A DNA stretch of 64,000 nucleotides, taken from positions 2,294,001 through 2,358,000 of the forward strand of contig CBDCER010000003.1 in assembly GCA_965215855.1 (NCBI GenBank), given 5' to 3'. The translations under genes and the position numbers were made by a program. Below, in pieces: positions 36,425 to 46,454 of this stretch. The notes under the pieces were generated by a model. The model was not told the origin of the DNA, did no database searches, and saw only the letters and a program-made list of their open reading frames with translations. The stretch is from J027 sp965215855 (lineage in GTDB: Bacteria > Chloroflexota > Anaerolineae > Aggregatilineales > J027). The first letter of the stretch is position 1, and every line of letters starts with the position of its first letter.

Positions 36425-37570
36425 TTAGAATTCGGCCAATGCTCGTTGCAAATCAGCGATCAAGTCATCCACATGTTCAACACCTACCGATAGGCGAATC
36501 AACCCTGGATCAACGGCAATTTCGCTATCGGCCGTTGAGGCGTGAGTCATACTATAAGGATGTTCGATCAATGACTCGACGCCACCCAGTGACTCGGCCA
36601 GTGTAAAGAGGTGGGTGTGGCTGACCAGTGATCGCGCTGCTTTCTCGCCGTCGTGTAAGATAGCCGACACCATGCCGCCGAATTTTCCATTCATCTGTCG
36701 TTGCGCTAGATCGTGCTGGGAATGGGATTCCAGACCAGGATAAATGACCTGGCTGAAGGCCGGATGATCGTCCAGAAAGCGGGCGATTTGTAGCGCATTG
36801 TCGCAATGGCGTTCCATGCGTAAATGGAGGGTTTTGATACCGCGTATGGTCAGCCAGACATCCACGGGGCCTGGCACGGCCCCCACTGCATTTTGCAAGA
36901 ACTTCATCTGTGTGTAAAGGTCTTCGTCATTAACCACGACCGTACCGCCGACAACATCCGAGTGTCCACCCAGATATTTGGTTGTGCTATGGACGACAAT
37001 GTCTGCGCCCAATTTGAGAGGCTGCTGTAAATAAGGTGAGGCAAAGGTGTTATCGACGGCGACCCAAGTGTGTTGTGGAGCTAGATCCACGATGGCCGTG
37101 ATGTCGGCCAGGGCCAGCAAAGGATTGGTGGGTGTTTCCAGCCAAATCAGACGGGTTGTGGGGCGAATGGCGGCCTGAACTGCACCCAGATCGCGTATAT
37201 CCACATAGCTGAAATCCAGGCCATAGCGTGCCAGGATTTTATCGAACAGCCGGAACGTGCCACCATATACGTCGTTTCCCACAATGGTATGGTCGCCCTG
37301 TTTCAAGAGACGCATGACGGTATCAATGGCGGCCATGCCCGATGCGAAGGCCAACGCATATCGTCCACCTTCCAATGCTGCCATTAGGTCTTGTAAGATT
37401 GTGCGTGTGGGGTTATCGGTGCGGCTATATTCGTAGCCTTTGTGATCTTCCGGGGCAGCTTGAGCATAAGTTGACGTCTGATAGATGGGTGGCATCACTG
37501 CGCCAGTCGCTTCGTCGGGCTGTTGTCCAGCGTGAATAGCAAGGGTCTCAAAACGGTGTGACTCGGCCAT
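36425..37570 (-). CDS. Cystathionine gamma-synthase/gamma-lyase (Cys/Met PLP enzyme)
   Basis: A 381-aa fold-type I PLP enzyme of the trans-sulfuration group. The PLP Lys is K198 in STTKYLGGHSD; SGMAAI binds the phosphate; EYSRTDNPTR is the family tetramer/PLP segment. Whether it makes or cleaves cystathionine is hard to read, but it lies 13 bp after a cystathionine beta-synthase gene, so gamma-lyase (reverse trans-sulfuration, cysteine from homocysteine) is the likelier role. Confidence 0.9.
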   Translation of the reverse strand: MAESHRFETLAIHAGQQPDEATGAVMPPIYQTSTYAQAAPEDHKGYEYSRTDNPTRTILQDLMAALEGGRYALAFASGMAAIDTVMRLLKQGDHTIVGNDVYGGTFRLFDKILARYGLDFSYVDIRDLGAVQAAIRPTTRLIWLETPTNPLLALADITAIVDLAPQHTWVAVDNTFASPYLQQPLKLGADIVVHSTTKYLGGHSDVVGGTVVVNDEDLYTQMKFLQNAVGAVPGPVDVWLTIRGIKTLHLRMERHCDNALQIARFLDDHPAFSQVIYPGLESHSQHDLAQRQMNGKFGGMVSAILHDGEKAARSLVSHTHLFTLAESLGGVESLIEHPYSMTHASTADSEIAVDPGLIRLSVGVEHVDDLIADLQRALAEF

Positions 37571-37583
37571 GATATATTATCCT

Positions 37584-38993
37584 CTATATGCAATGGGTGG
37601 CGACGTAGTCCAGCACGTCGATTTTAGTCAGAATTCCCAGCACGGTAGTTGGCGGTTCAGTGCTATCTGGTACAACTAGAGTATGGTCCGCCCCAGTCAT
37701 AAATAACTGCATCAGTCCTTCCAATGGCGCGTTTTGCGGAATGGTAGTGGTCTCGCGTTGCACAATGTCGGAGATGGTTTCGGCGGCAGAACGGCTGTGC
37801 GTTGCTAGCAGCATGTGTTCCAGCAAATCAACTTCGCGCACGATGCCGACCAACTTGCCGTCCTGCATGACCGGAGCCTGAGAGATCCCCTTTGTCTTCA
37901 TCAACGTGATGACTTCCTGCATTCTATCGGTGCTAGCTACGCTGATGAGTTCAGCTTGCGATCTAGCCTGTAATACGTCGCTTACTGATACATCTCCACA
38001 TCCCTGTTGAGCGAAGAAGCCGTTCTCACGCATCCAATCATCATTGAAGACTTTGCTCAGATAGCGTGAGCCTGAATCGGGCAGCAAGACGACCATCGTT
38101 ATATCCGGCCCCAACTGCTTCTGGCGAGCATATTTGATTGCTCCGGCAATGGCGCTGCCGCATGATCCTCCGACAAAGATACCTTCTTCGCGCACTAGTC
38201 GCCGTGTATAGAAAAAGGACTCGCGGTCATCAACCTGTACCACATCGTCAACGACCGAGAAATCTGTAGTCGATGGCAGGAAGTCCTCGCCGATTCCTTC
38301 CACACGATAGGAAAACGCTTCAGTCATTTCACCTGTATAAAAATAGTCGTGCAACAATGATCCGATGGGGTCAACACCGACGATCTGAATATCAGGATTC
38401 TGTTCCTTCAGGAAGCGGCCAACGCCGCTGATTGTGCCACCAGTGCCCAGACCTGCCACAAAAACGTCGATTTTGCCTTCAGTCTGTTCCCAGATTTCGG
38501 GGCCGGTGGTCTCATAATGCACCTGGGGATTGACGGGGTTGTGGTATTGGTTTGCTAAGATGCTGTTGGGGGTGCTTTCAACAATCGCTTCGGCGACTTT
38601 GTAATAGCTACGTGGGTCATCGGGTTCGACAGCAGTGGGGGTGATGACCACTCGTGCGCCGAAAGCGCGTAATAGGCGGATTTTTTCATCGGACATCTTG
38701 TCGGGCATCACAAAGACCGTTTTATAACCTTTGAGCGCCGCAACAATCGCCAGTCCCACGCCGGTATTGCCAGAGGTCGACTCGACAATCGTGCCGCCAG
38801 GTTTTAGTTGTCCAGAACGTTCAGCGTCCTCAATGATTGCCAGCCCGATGCGGTCTTTGACAGAGCCGCCGGGATTGAAGAATTCGACTTTCGCTAGCAG
38901 GTCGGCTTGTATACCGTCTGTCACGCTGTGGAGGCGTACCAATGGTGTATTGCCCATCGCCTCAAGAATATTATCGTAAATACCACGTGCCAT
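37584..38993 (-). CDS. Cystathionine beta-synthase with CBS domains
   Basis: A 469-aa PLP enzyme joining homocysteine and serine. The PLP Lys is K46 in PGGSVKDRIG; STSGNTG binds the substrate carboxylate and GTGGTISG the phosphate. The C-terminal 130 residues are a pair of CBS domains (QAPVMQDGKLVGIVREVD), a regulatory module for adenosyl ligands. The start at 38993 has AAGGA 8 nt upstream; an ATG at 39038 is too far upstream of the domain. First gene of the pair with the gamma-lyase-like gene. Confidence 0.9.
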   Translation of the reverse strand: MARGIYDNILEAMGNTPLVRLHSVTDGIQADLLAKVEFFNPGGSVKDRIGLAIIEDAERSGQLKPGGTIVESTSGNTGVGLAIVAALKGYKTVFVMPDKMSDEKIRLLRAFGARVVITPTAVEPDDPRSYYKVAEAIVESTPNSILANQYHNPVNPQVHYETTGPEIWEQTEGKIDVFVAGLGTGGTISGVGRFLKEQNPDIQIVGVDPIGSLLHDYFYTGEMTEAFSYRVEGIGEDFLPSTTDFSVVDDVVQVDDRESFFYTRRLVREEGIFVGGSCGSAIAGAIKYARQKQLGPDITMVVLLPDSGSRYLSKVFNDDWMRENGFFAQQGCGDVSVSDVLQARSQAELISVASTDRMQEVITLMKTKGISQAPVMQDGKLVGIVREVDLLEHMLLATHSRSAAETISDIVQRETTTIPQNAPLEGLMQLFMTGADHTLVVPDSTEPPTTVLGILTKIDVLDYVATHCI

Positions 38994-39104
38994 TAAAATT
39001 CCTTTCGTGTGTTGGGCCATTATGTTACAAATTCGCAATTGTGGATAAAATCGGTGGCGGTGTCAACATGGTACTTATCACCCAAATCGAATAGAGGTTG
39101 ATTC

Positions 39105-40304
39105 ATGCAACAAAAACCCCATGCTATCACAGGTATCCGTATTCTCGATTTTTCACGTATTCTGGCGGGGCCATTTTGTACAATGATGCTGGCTGATTTT
39201 GGGGCTGATGTCATCAAGGTCGAGCGCCCTGGCAGTGGTGATGATACACGCCAGTGGGGGCCGCCTTATACAGGCGAATATAGTGCGTATTATCTGAGCG
39301 TGAATCGTAATAAGCGGAGCATCACGCTCAATCTAAAAACCACCGAGGGCCGTGATTTGGCGAGGCGGCTTGTTCAGAAAGCTGATGTGCTGGTGGAGAA
39401 TTTTAAGGTCGGCCAAATGCAGCAATACGGCCTAGATTATGCTACATTGGCTGCCGATAATCCCGGCCTCATTTATTGCAGCCTCACGGGTTATGGGCAA
39501 GACGGACCGTATGCCACAAACCCTGGCTATGACTATGCAATCCAAGCGATGAGTGGGTTGATGGCGATTACTGGGCCAGAGGAAGGGCCGCCTTATAAGG
39601 TCGGAGTCGCTATCACCGATGTTATCATGGGATTGTATGCCGCTAATGCGATTCAAGCGGCGTTGCATTACCGAGAAAGTTCAGGCCAGGGGCAATACAT
39701 CGATATTTCGTTGCTAGATTCGACGATTGCAGCGTTAGTGAATGTCGCCAGCAATTACCTGGTATCTGGTGAGCGACCCCGACGGTATGGGAATGGGCAT
39801 CCCAATATCGTGCCCTATCAAGCGTTTGAAACAGCCGATGGCACGTTTGTGCTGGCGTGTGGCAATGATTCTCAGTTCAGAGCTACCTGTGACTATATTT
39901 GCAAGTCTGAACTGGCGGGGGATGTGCGTTTTGCAACCAATCCAGCGCGGGTGATGAATCGTGCAGCATTGATTGAGATTTTGGAGCCGATATTTCGTGA
40001 GAAGACCACAGTAGAATGGATTAAAGGATTGTTGAGCGTGGGTGTTCCGGCGTCACCTGTTAATGAAGTGCCGGAGGTTTTTGCTGATCCGCATGTGCAG
40101 GCACGGGGGTTGGTGCAGCAGGTCAGATTGGCTGATGGTCAGATGGTAGATATGGTGGGGCCGACATCACGCCTCAGCCATACACCGCCTACCATCCGCC
40201 GTGCGCCGCCCGCCTTGGGGCAGCACACAACGGAGGTTCTGCGCGAATGGTTGGATGTGGATGACGCAATCCTGGCCGACTATGCACAGTGCGGGATCGT
40301 CTAA
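39105..40304 (+). CDS. CaiB/BaiF (class III) CoA-transferase
   Basis: A 399-aa formyl-CoA-transferase-like enzyme that moves CoA between acids. The N-terminus RILDFSRILAGPFCTMMLADFGADVIKVE is the family signature; the catalytic Asp is about D172 in AITDVIMG; the fold forms an interlocked dimer. The substrate acid is not evident. Divergent from the cystathionine beta-synthase gene and convergent with the 2-hydroxyacid dehydrogenase gene. Confidence 0.92.
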   Translation: MQQKPHAITGIRILDFSRILAGPFCTMMLADFGADVIKVERPGSGDDTRQWGPPYTGEYSAYYLSVNRNKRSITLNLKTTEGRDLARRLVQKADVLVENFKVGQMQQYGLDYATLAADNPGLIYCSLTGYGQDGPYATNPGYDYAIQAMSGLMAITGPEEGPPYKVGVAITDVIMGLYAANAIQAALHYRESSGQGQYIDISLLDSTIAALVNVASNYLVSGERPRRYGNGHPNIVPYQAFETADGTFVLACGNDSQFRATCDYICKSELAGDVRFATNPARVMNRAALIEILEPIFREKTTVEWIKGLLSVGVPASPVNEVPEVFADPHVQARGLVQQVRLADGQMVDMVGPTSRLSHTPPTIRRAPPALGQHTTEVLREWLDVDDAILADYAQCGIV

Positions 40305-40322
40305 CCCGTAAAAGGTTTGATG

Positions 40323-41354
40323 CTATTCTTCATCCGGATTCTTGGCTCGATTGATGGCATAGCGTTGAGATAATTCTGGCTCGGCGTTTTGTAACCGACG
40401 TGGCGGCAGTCCGCGCAATACCGCCTCAAGATCATCGACGACCATTTCACCAATCTCCCACAAGCCTTCTCGTACAGCACCGGCGCGGTGGGCAGAGAGT
40501 ACGGCGTTTTCTGCGGTACGAATGGGATGGTCTGATGCCAGCGGTTCCGTTGGGAACACATCGGTTGCGACTTTGAAACACCCGGCCAGCACTAGCTCGG
40601 TCATGACGTCAAAATCCACAACATGGGCACGACTAGCCACCACTAGTACCGCATTCTCTTGAATCAATTCAAGATACTCGCGTGACAGCATGGCTTGATT
40701 CTCTCTGGTGGGAGCGGCCAGCACGAAAATAACCCGCGACTCGGCCATCAGACGGTCAAGTGGCAGCGGTTCTACGCCTAAGCGACGCAGGTAACTGTCA
40801 CCTAACCAGGGATCGTAGACATGCACGGTGACATTGAAAGGAGCGAGAAGCGGATGAAGCGCACGGGCGATGCCCCCATAGCCGATGATCCCCACTGGTT
40901 GATCGTAAAGCATAAATGTGCCGATATTGCCGTCATGCAGATAAGATTCGTCACCACGTCGCATCGCCCTGTCACCAGTCGCAATGTCGCGTGACGCCGC
41001 CAGTGCCAACCCCAGGCACATCTCGGCAACCTGACGGGCAAAGGCTGGTGCAACACTCAACACACGAATCTTGTTCTGATAACAATAATCGTAGTCTAGT
41101 GCAAGCGGAAAAGCACCCGATATTGCGAAAATAGCTCGTAGACTCGCTGCGTTTTCAAGCACGCTTCCGTAACGCCAGTCGGCACAGATAATCGCCTCAG
41201 TATTGGGTAGTGCCTCAAGGAATGCGCTCTGTGGCATGGGATCATCTTGGCCCCAGATGACATTTGCTAGATCATATAGACGCTCACGATCAACCGGAGA
41301 GAAAACTTCATTCATCTGCCGGAAATTGGGGTCAACAATAACATTGGGTTTCAT
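40323..41354 (-). CDS. D-isomer-specific 2-hydroxyacid dehydrogenase
   Basis: A 343-aa NAD-dependent reductase of 2-oxo acids. The dinucleotide loop is GIIGYGGIA; the catalytic Arg is in VVASRAHVVD, the Glu in FPTEPL and the His in LSAHRAG, the usual Arg-Glu-His triad. The start ATG at 41354 lies 1 bp from the manC stop; a longer start at 41426 would overlap manC by 71 bp. Substrate unknown; glycerate- or phosphoglycerate-type acids are possible. Confidence 0.88.
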   Translation of the reverse strand: MKPNVIVDPNFRQMNEVFSPVDRERLYDLANVIWGQDDPMPQSAFLEALPNTEAIICADWRYGSVLENAASLRAIFAISGAFPLALDYDYCYQNKIRVLSVAPAFARQVAEMCLGLALAASRDIATGDRAMRRGDESYLHDGNIGTFMLYDQPVGIIGYGGIARALHPLLAPFNVTVHVYDPWLGDSYLRRLGVEPLPLDRLMAESRVIFVLAAPTRENQAMLSREYLELIQENAVLVVASRAHVVDFDVMTELVLAGCFKVATDVFPTEPLASDHPIRTAENAVLSAHRAGAVREGLWEIGEMVVDDLEAVLRGLPPRRLQNAEPELSQRYAINRAKNPDEE

Positions 41355-41355
41355 G

Positions 41356-42444
41356 TCACAACAAATCCTCGTGCCCCATTTCGCGCAATTGGTTGACAAC
41401 GCCACGTACTTCCTGAGAACGGTCACGGTGGCAGATCATCAATACATCATCAGTGTCAACCACAACCATGTCTTGCACACCAATGGTAACCACCATGCGG
41501 TCACTGACAACCAGCGTGCCAGAAGTATTGACTGGCAGCATTTTGCCCCCGCGCACGATATTCTCGTTGGGCGAAGATGTACCATTGGTCAAGACTTCGT
41601 ACAGTGCCGACCAGCTACCGATGTCACTCCATCCAATGTCTACCGGAATAACGGAGACGTTCTGGGCATTTTCCATGATGGCGTAGTCTACCGAGATTTT
41701 GGTCATCTGCGACCAACAATTTTCGATGGTGGCGCGATAGTCGGGTGTGCTGTGGGCGTTACGAATGGCCTGGAAATGATCGTACATGGCAGGTTGCTGG
41801 CGTTCAAATTCTGCCAGTGCCTGACTAGCTTTCCAGATGAACATGCCGCTGTTCCAGCTATAGCGTCCACTGATTAGGAATTCGGCGGCGGTTTGTTTAT
41901 CAGGTTTCTCTTTGAAGCCCCTCGATTGATAGACTTTCAGATCATTGACGGTTTGGAGATAGTCGCCACGTTCGATATATCCAAAAGCGGTTGAGGGAAA
42001 ACTGGGGGAGATGCCGAGTGTCACGATCTGGCCGTCCAACGCAACTTGATAGGCGGCTTGCAGTGTATTGCGGAAGCCTTCGACGTCGGCGATGTGGTGA
42101 TCGGAGGGCAAAACCGCCACTACCGCATCCGGGTTCAGGGCAGCGATATGCGTGGTTCCCAGCCCGGCTGCTGGGCCGCTATCTTGCCCAAACGGTTCGA
42201 TGATGAAATTCTCGGCGGGGATTTCCGGGACATCCTGGCGCATCTCATCGACTAGTTGTTGACCAGTGACGATGAAAATGCGCTCGGCTCCAAACAGGGG
42301 TAACAGTCGCTCAACGGAAACACGGAACATGGTCGCGTTATCGACCAACGGCAATGATTGTTTGGGGCGATCTTTGCGACTGAGAGGCCACAATCGCGTT
42401 CCGCCACCACCAGCCATAATCAAGGCATAGTAATTTTCTGTCAA
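41356..42444 (-). CDS. manC: Mannose-1-phosphate guanylyltransferase
   Basis: Makes GDP-mannose for polysaccharides and glycoconjugates. 362 aa with the nucleotidyltransferase signature MAGGGGTRLWPLSR and PKQ, FGYIERG, and the FKEKP block. No isomerase domain, so it is the single-function type. The start is TTG at 42444 with AAGGAG 7 nt upstream; no better ATG exists. Likely co-transcribed with the 2-hydroxyacid dehydrogenase gene. Confidence 0.93.
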   Translation of the reverse strand: MTENYYALIMAGGGGTRLWPLSRKDRPKQSLPLVDNATMFRVSVERLLPLFGAERIFIVTGQQLVDEMRQDVPEIPAENFIIEPFGQDSGPAAGLGTTHIAALNPDAVVAVLPSDHHIADVEGFRNTLQAAYQVALDGQIVTLGISPSFPSTAFGYIERGDYLQTVNDLKVYQSRGFKEKPDKQTAAEFLISGRYSWNSGMFIWKASQALAEFERQQPAMYDHFQAIRNAHSTPDYRATIENCWSQMTKISVDYAIMENAQNVSVIPVDIGWSDIGSWSALYEVLTNGTSSPNENIVRGGKMLPVNTSGTLVVSDRMVVTIGVQDMVVVDTDDVLMICHRDRSQEVRGVVNQLREMGHEDLL

Positions 42445-42593
42445 AATTCATCTCCTTAGCTTAACTTGCTCTGGTGCAGCACACTGCCAGAGTCCAAAAA
42501 CCCGGCCCTTTATTTTTATCCAATGGGACGGGCATTATATCGCATTCGTTTTGAAAACACGCCACATTTCGGCAGCATGTCAGGATCTCGCCA

Positions 42594-43712
42594 CTAATTC
42601 GCCTTACGGATATAGGTCAATGGTGCGATTTCCTGGACCAGTCCCTTGAGAACCATTAGCGTCATTTTGGCACTGATTTCGTGTACGCTCAGGTCACTTT
42701 GAATGGCTATTTCATCAACATGCAATGCCTCGCGTTCAATCAACGCCAGCAACTCGTCTTCCAGATCATCCGTGGGAGCTAGCGATTGTACAGTCTGTCG
42801 CGTCTGGACCAATTGGTGACTGAGATCAAGTTCGTCTAGAATATCAGCAGTGTCTAACACCAGTTTAGCGCCGTCTTGGATGAGGCGGTTTGGCCCCTGG
42901 CTATTGATCAGGGTGATATTGCCTGGCACAGCGAAGACCTCGCGGCCTTGTTCTGCTGCCTGACCCGCTGTCAATAACGCACCGCTATTTTCTGGAGCTT
43001 CTACAATCAATACACCTAATGCTAATCCGCTGATGATTCGGTTGCGGGCAGGAAAGTGACGACCATCGGGTGCAGTGCGCGGCGGATATTCAGTGATGAT
43101 TGCTCCCTGGCCGCTAGAAACAATGGCGTCGGCCAGATTGTGATGCTCGGGGGGATAAACACTGTCGATGCCGTTGCCCAATACTGCAATAGTCCGACCG
43201 CCTGCTTCTAGCGCAGCTTTATGAGCCTCGCCGTCAATTCCTAGGGCCAATCCGCTGATGATTGTGACACCCGCTCGCGCTAGGTCAGATGCCAAATCAT
43301 GCGTCACCTGTCGTCCATAGTTGGTTGCGCGGCGTGTACCGACAATCGCCAATGCTCGGTCATCGGCGGGTGATAATTGTCCTTTGTAGTAAAACATCGG
43401 TGGTGCGTCATGGATTTCACGCAACAAAGCCGGATATTCCGGGTCTTCGATGGTGCAGATGCAAGCCCCTAGTTCATCCAAGCGCCCCATGGCCTTATCC
43501 AAATTGAAGCGGCGGCGTTTTGTCAACAGGTCTTCGATGGTGGATTCATCCAAACCCGCTTGTTGCAAATCATGTGGGATAGCGTGCCATGCAGCCTGCA
43601 AATCTTGTTTGAAATAGGTGTAAACACCACGCAACCGGCTGGAGCCGATGCCATTGATGAGGTTAAGCCCCAGCCAGTATTTGTGCTGTTTGCCACGCAT
43701 GGGTTTCGTCAC
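42594..43712 (-). CDS. dprA: DNA processing protein DprA
   Basis: Loads RecA on incoming single-stranded DNA in transformation. 372 aa: N-terminal SAM-like helices, the Rossmann-like core with GTRRATNYGR, SGLALGIDGEAH and the C-terminal winged helix. The GTG at 43712 overlaps the rimM stop as GTGA; an ATG at 43700 is the alternative. comEC is present at 11.4 kb, so two core steps of DNA uptake are encoded in this window. Confidence 0.93.
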   Translation of the reverse strand: MTKPMRGKQHKYWLGLNLINGIGSSRLRGVYTYFKQDLQAAWHAIPHDLQQAGLDESTIEDLLTKRRRFNLDKAMGRLDELGACICTIEDPEYPALLREIHDAPPMFYYKGQLSPADDRALAIVGTRRATNYGRQVTHDLASDLARAGVTIISGLALGIDGEAHKAALEAGGRTIAVLGNGIDSVYPPEHHNLADAIVSSGQGAIITEYPPRTAPDGRHFPARNRIISGLALGVLIVEAPENSGALLTAGQAAEQGREVFAVPGNITLINSQGPNRLIQDGAKLVLDTADILDELDLSHQLVQTRQTVQSLAPTDDLEDELLALIEREALHVDEIAIQSDLSVHEISAKMTLMVLKGLVQEIAPLTYIRKAN

Positions 43713-44278
43713 TCGTCGTCGGAAAGCAGGCCGGGAATGGGCGTGATAATCATTTTTTTCGCCCCCAGGTCAATGTGTTGCACAACTTCGTCGGTATCGG
43801 GAATCAGTACATCACCGCGTTCGGTTCCTTGCAGCAAGAAAACATCGTTGGCACCGGTTTCAATGATACGCTCGACCTTGCCTAAATATTCATCTGCCTC
43901 GGTATAGACAGCGATACCCAGTAACTCAAATAGATAGATTTCGCCTTCTTCGCGGGGTGCGCCTTTAGCCAAATAGGCTTTGACCAGTTGGCCGCGTAGC
44001 ATTTCGGCCTGATTACGGTCGTCAATGCCGACCAGTTTCAAAAGAGCCACACCCCGATGAAAACGAACCCCTTCTAAATTGTAAGGGGTCAGGGCATCAG
44101 GATTGCGTTCATAACACAAATAAACGCTCTCAAGATGTGGGATATTGTCTGGGTAAGCGGTGAAGATTTGCATTCGCACTTCACCCCGCACGCCATGAGA
44201 ACGTACAATCTTACCCAATGTCATCAGTGGAATCTCAGAAGGGTTGGATTGTGTTTCTGAGCTTGTCGGGGTACGCAT
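43709..44278 (-). CDS. rimM: Ribosome maturation factor RimM
   Basis: Assists 30S assembly by binding S19 and 16S rRNA. 189 aa with the RimM N-terminal beta barrel (GKIVRSHGVRGEVR) and the C-terminal PRC barrel (ELLGIAVYTEADEYLGKVERI, with NDVFLLQG). It lies 5 bp after khpA, in the common ffh-rpsP-khpA-rimM order. Confidence 0.95.
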   Translation of the reverse strand: MRTPTSSETQSNPSEIPLMTLGKIVRSHGVRGEVRMQIFTAYPDNIPHLESVYLCYERNPDALTPYNLEGVRFHRGVALLKLVGIDDRNQAEMLRGQLVKAYLAKGAPREEGEIYLFELLGIAVYTEADEYLGKVERIIETGANDVFLLQGTERGDVLIPDTDEVVQHIDLGAKKMIITPIPGLLSDDE

Positions 44279-44283
44279 GATGC

Positions 44284-44514
44284 TTAGTCCAGAATCTTCA
44301 GCGTAACCCGCCGTCCATCACTAGTTGCCATCGCCCGTAATAGGGTGCGGATGGCATTGGCAACACGGCCCTCTTTACCAATAACACGCCCAGTATCACC
44401 GGCGGCCACATGCAACTGCACCACGATAGTCTTGCCCTCGTGGATGATGTTGACCTCTACTTGCGATGGATCGTCCACTAGCGATTTTGCGATATATTCC
44501 ACCAGTTCCTTCAT
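44284..44514 (-). CDS. khpA: KH-domain RNA-binding protein KhpA
   Basis: A 76-aa single KH domain with the GxxG loop in VIGKEGRV. The family binds RNA and works with KhpB in cell-size control. Typical length and operon position between rpsP and rimM. Confidence 0.93.
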   Translation of the reverse strand: MKELVEYIAKSLVDDPSQVEVNIIHEGKTIVVQLHVAAGDTGRVIGKEGRVANAIRTLLRAMATSDGRRVTLKILD

Positions 44515-44547
44515 TCAGCTCCTCCTGCTACACGCTCGTTGCGTGGT

Positions 44548-44934
44548 CTATTCTGTGGCAGGCGGCGGGCTGGCAGGTGTGGTGGCGTGAAAGAGCTTGG
44601 TTTTGGGGCTAATCGCGGGCCGGGCAGCTTTTTCAGCTTCGGCCTCAGCCACCAGAGTTTCTAGCGCCTCGCCTTGTTGCAATCGTGCCAACCGGTCGTA
44701 AGTCCCGGCTCGCTTAAAGAAATGTTTGACCCGTTCACTGGGCTGTGCGCCGACGTTCAGCCAGTGCAGAACCCGGTCTTCTTTATACTCAACCGTTTCG
44801 GGTTGGGTGCGGGGGTTATAGTGCCCCACAATTTCAATGTAGCGCCCGTCGCGTGGGCTGCGTTGATCAGTTACCACAATACGATAGCTGGCTTGTTTCT
44901 TCATGCCAACACGGCGTAAACGAATCCGTACCAT
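44548..44934 (-). CDS. rpsP: 30S ribosomal protein S16
   Basis: Ribosomal protein with the S16 N-terminus MVRIRLRRVGMKKQASYRIVV and the GRYIEIVGHYNP segment. 128 aa, about 40 longer than E. coli S16; the extra C-terminus (from about residue 90) is Ala/Glu/Pro-rich and probably disordered. It lies 16 bp after ffh. Confidence 0.97.
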   Translation of the reverse strand: MVRIRLRRVGMKKQASYRIVVTDQRSPRDGRYIEIVGHYNPRTQPETVEYKEDRVLHWLNVGAQPSERVKHFFKRAGTYDRLARLQQGEALETLVAEAEAEKAARPAISPKTKLFHATTPASPPPATE

Positions 44935-44950
44935 AACCTTTTCATACTCC

Positions 44951-46285
44951 TTACATTTTCATGCCGGGAATTTGCGGCATGCGTCCTTTTTTAATTTGCT
45001 TAAGCATACGTTGCATATCGCGGAACTGCTTGAGCAGTTGGTTGATTTCTTGTACTGTTGTGCCACTGCCGCTAGCAATGCGACGTTTGCGGCTGGCGTT
45101 TAAAACCTTGGGGTTGCGGCGTTCTTTGGTCGTCATCGACAGGATGATGGCTTCAACACGTTTCATGCGTTGCTGTGCTTCATGATCGTCCAGATCGAGC
45201 TGTTTTTTCAGCCGCCCCATGCCGGGAACCATATCTAGAATCTTACCGACTGTTCCCATGCGTTTGATTTTCTGCATTTGATCCAGAAAGTCTTCGAGTG
45301 TGAATTGGCTTTTCAGTAGCTTCTTTTGCAGGCGTTCGGCCTCAGCTTCATCATAAAGCTCTTCGGCTTGCTCAATGAGCGTCAACATGTCGCCCATGCC
45401 CAGGATACGTGATGCCAAGCGATCCGGGTAGAAGACTTCCAACGCATCCAATTTTTCGCCAACACCCATGTATTTGATGGGAACTCCGGTGACTTCGCGC
45501 ATGGAAATGGCAGCACCGCCGCGTGCATCACCATCGACCTTGGTCAAAATCAGTCCGGTCAGCCCTACACGTTCGTTGAAGCCTTCTGCGATTCGCACCG
45601 CTTCTTGACCGGTCATTGCATCTGCTACCAGCAAGATTTCGGCTGGATTGGTGCGAGCTTTAATGGCCTCCAGTTCGTTCATTAAATCGTCGTTGATTTG
45701 CAGACGCCCGGCAGTGTCCAATAGGACAACGGTAGCCCCGGCGTCTCTGGCGGCTTTCACAGCGCGTTCGCAAATATCGGGTGGTGGTGCAGCAGTGCCT
45801 TCTTCGTAGTAGGGCATATCGAGCTGTTTGGCGAGCGTTACCAACTGATCAACAGCAGCCGGACGGTAGGTGTCTGCTGCCACCAGCCAGGGCGTCCGCC
45901 CCTCGCGCCGCAAATTGAGTGCCAGTTTAGCGGCGGTAGTCGTTTTACCCGAACCTTGTAATCCCACCAACATAATGACTCGCGGCGATTGCCCTGCCAG
46001 GTTCAATCTGCCAGCATCGCCTAGAGTCTTGATTAACTCTTCGTTGACAATTTTGACGACTTGTTGGGCTGGATTCAGACTCTTCTGGACCTCAGCGCCC
46101 ACCGCACGTTCTTTTACGCGCTTGATGAAGTTCTTGGCGACCTTCAGATTAACATCTGCTTCCAACAGTGCCATCCGGACTTCGCGTAATGCCGAATCGA
46201 CATCCGCTTCTGTCAGGTGGCCTTTGCGACCTAACGCGCTGAAAACATCCTGAAGGCGATCACTCAGGTTTTCAAAAATAGGCAT
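44951..46285 (-). CDS. ffh: Signal recognition particle GTPase Ffh
   Basis: Targets nascent membrane proteins to the SRP receptor. 444 aa: N domain (1-90), G domain with P-loop GLQGSGKTT (108-116), DTAGR and TKVDG, and a Met-rich M domain (300-444) for signal peptides and 4.5S RNA. Leads the ffh-rpsP-khpA-rimM-dprA run. Confidence 0.97.
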   Translation of the reverse strand: MPIFENLSDRLQDVFSALGRKGHLTEADVDSALREVRMALLEADVNLKVAKNFIKRVKERAVGAEVQKSLNPAQQVVKIVNEELIKTLGDAGRLNLAGQSPRVIMLVGLQGSGKTTTAAKLALNLRREGRTPWLVAADTYRPAAVDQLVTLAKQLDMPYYEEGTAAPPPDICERAVKAARDAGATVVLLDTAGRLQINDDLMNELEAIKARTNPAEILLVADAMTGQEAVRIAEGFNERVGLTGLILTKVDGDARGGAAISMREVTGVPIKYMGVGEKLDALEVFYPDRLASRILGMGDMLTLIEQAEELYDEAEAERLQKKLLKSQFTLEDFLDQMQKIKRMGTVGKILDMVPGMGRLKKQLDLDDHEAQQRMKRVEAIILSMTTKERRNPKVLNASRKRRIASGSGTTVQEINQLLKQFRDMQRMLKQIKKGRMPQIPGMKM

Positions 46286-46406
46286 GATGCGCTTTGCTCT
46301 TAATCATTGCTGGCACGTCAAACCGGCATTGTAGACGAGGGAACACGCCGCGTCAAGATGCGAAAGCGGTGTTTAACGGCGTCAGGAAGTGATGGCAAGT
46401 GTGGAT

Positions 46407-46435
46407 TAGGGGTCGGTGTGGTGGCATGACCCCTA
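46407..46435. terminator. Hairpin between dnaN and ffh
   Basis: TAGGGGTC (46407-46414) and GACCCCTA (46428-46435) make a perfect 8-bp stem with a 13-nt loop. It follows dnaN on the minus strand. No U-tract is visible, so termination there is a guess. Confidence 0.4.
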
Positions 46436-46454
46436 TTATGTGTGTGAGGGTACT

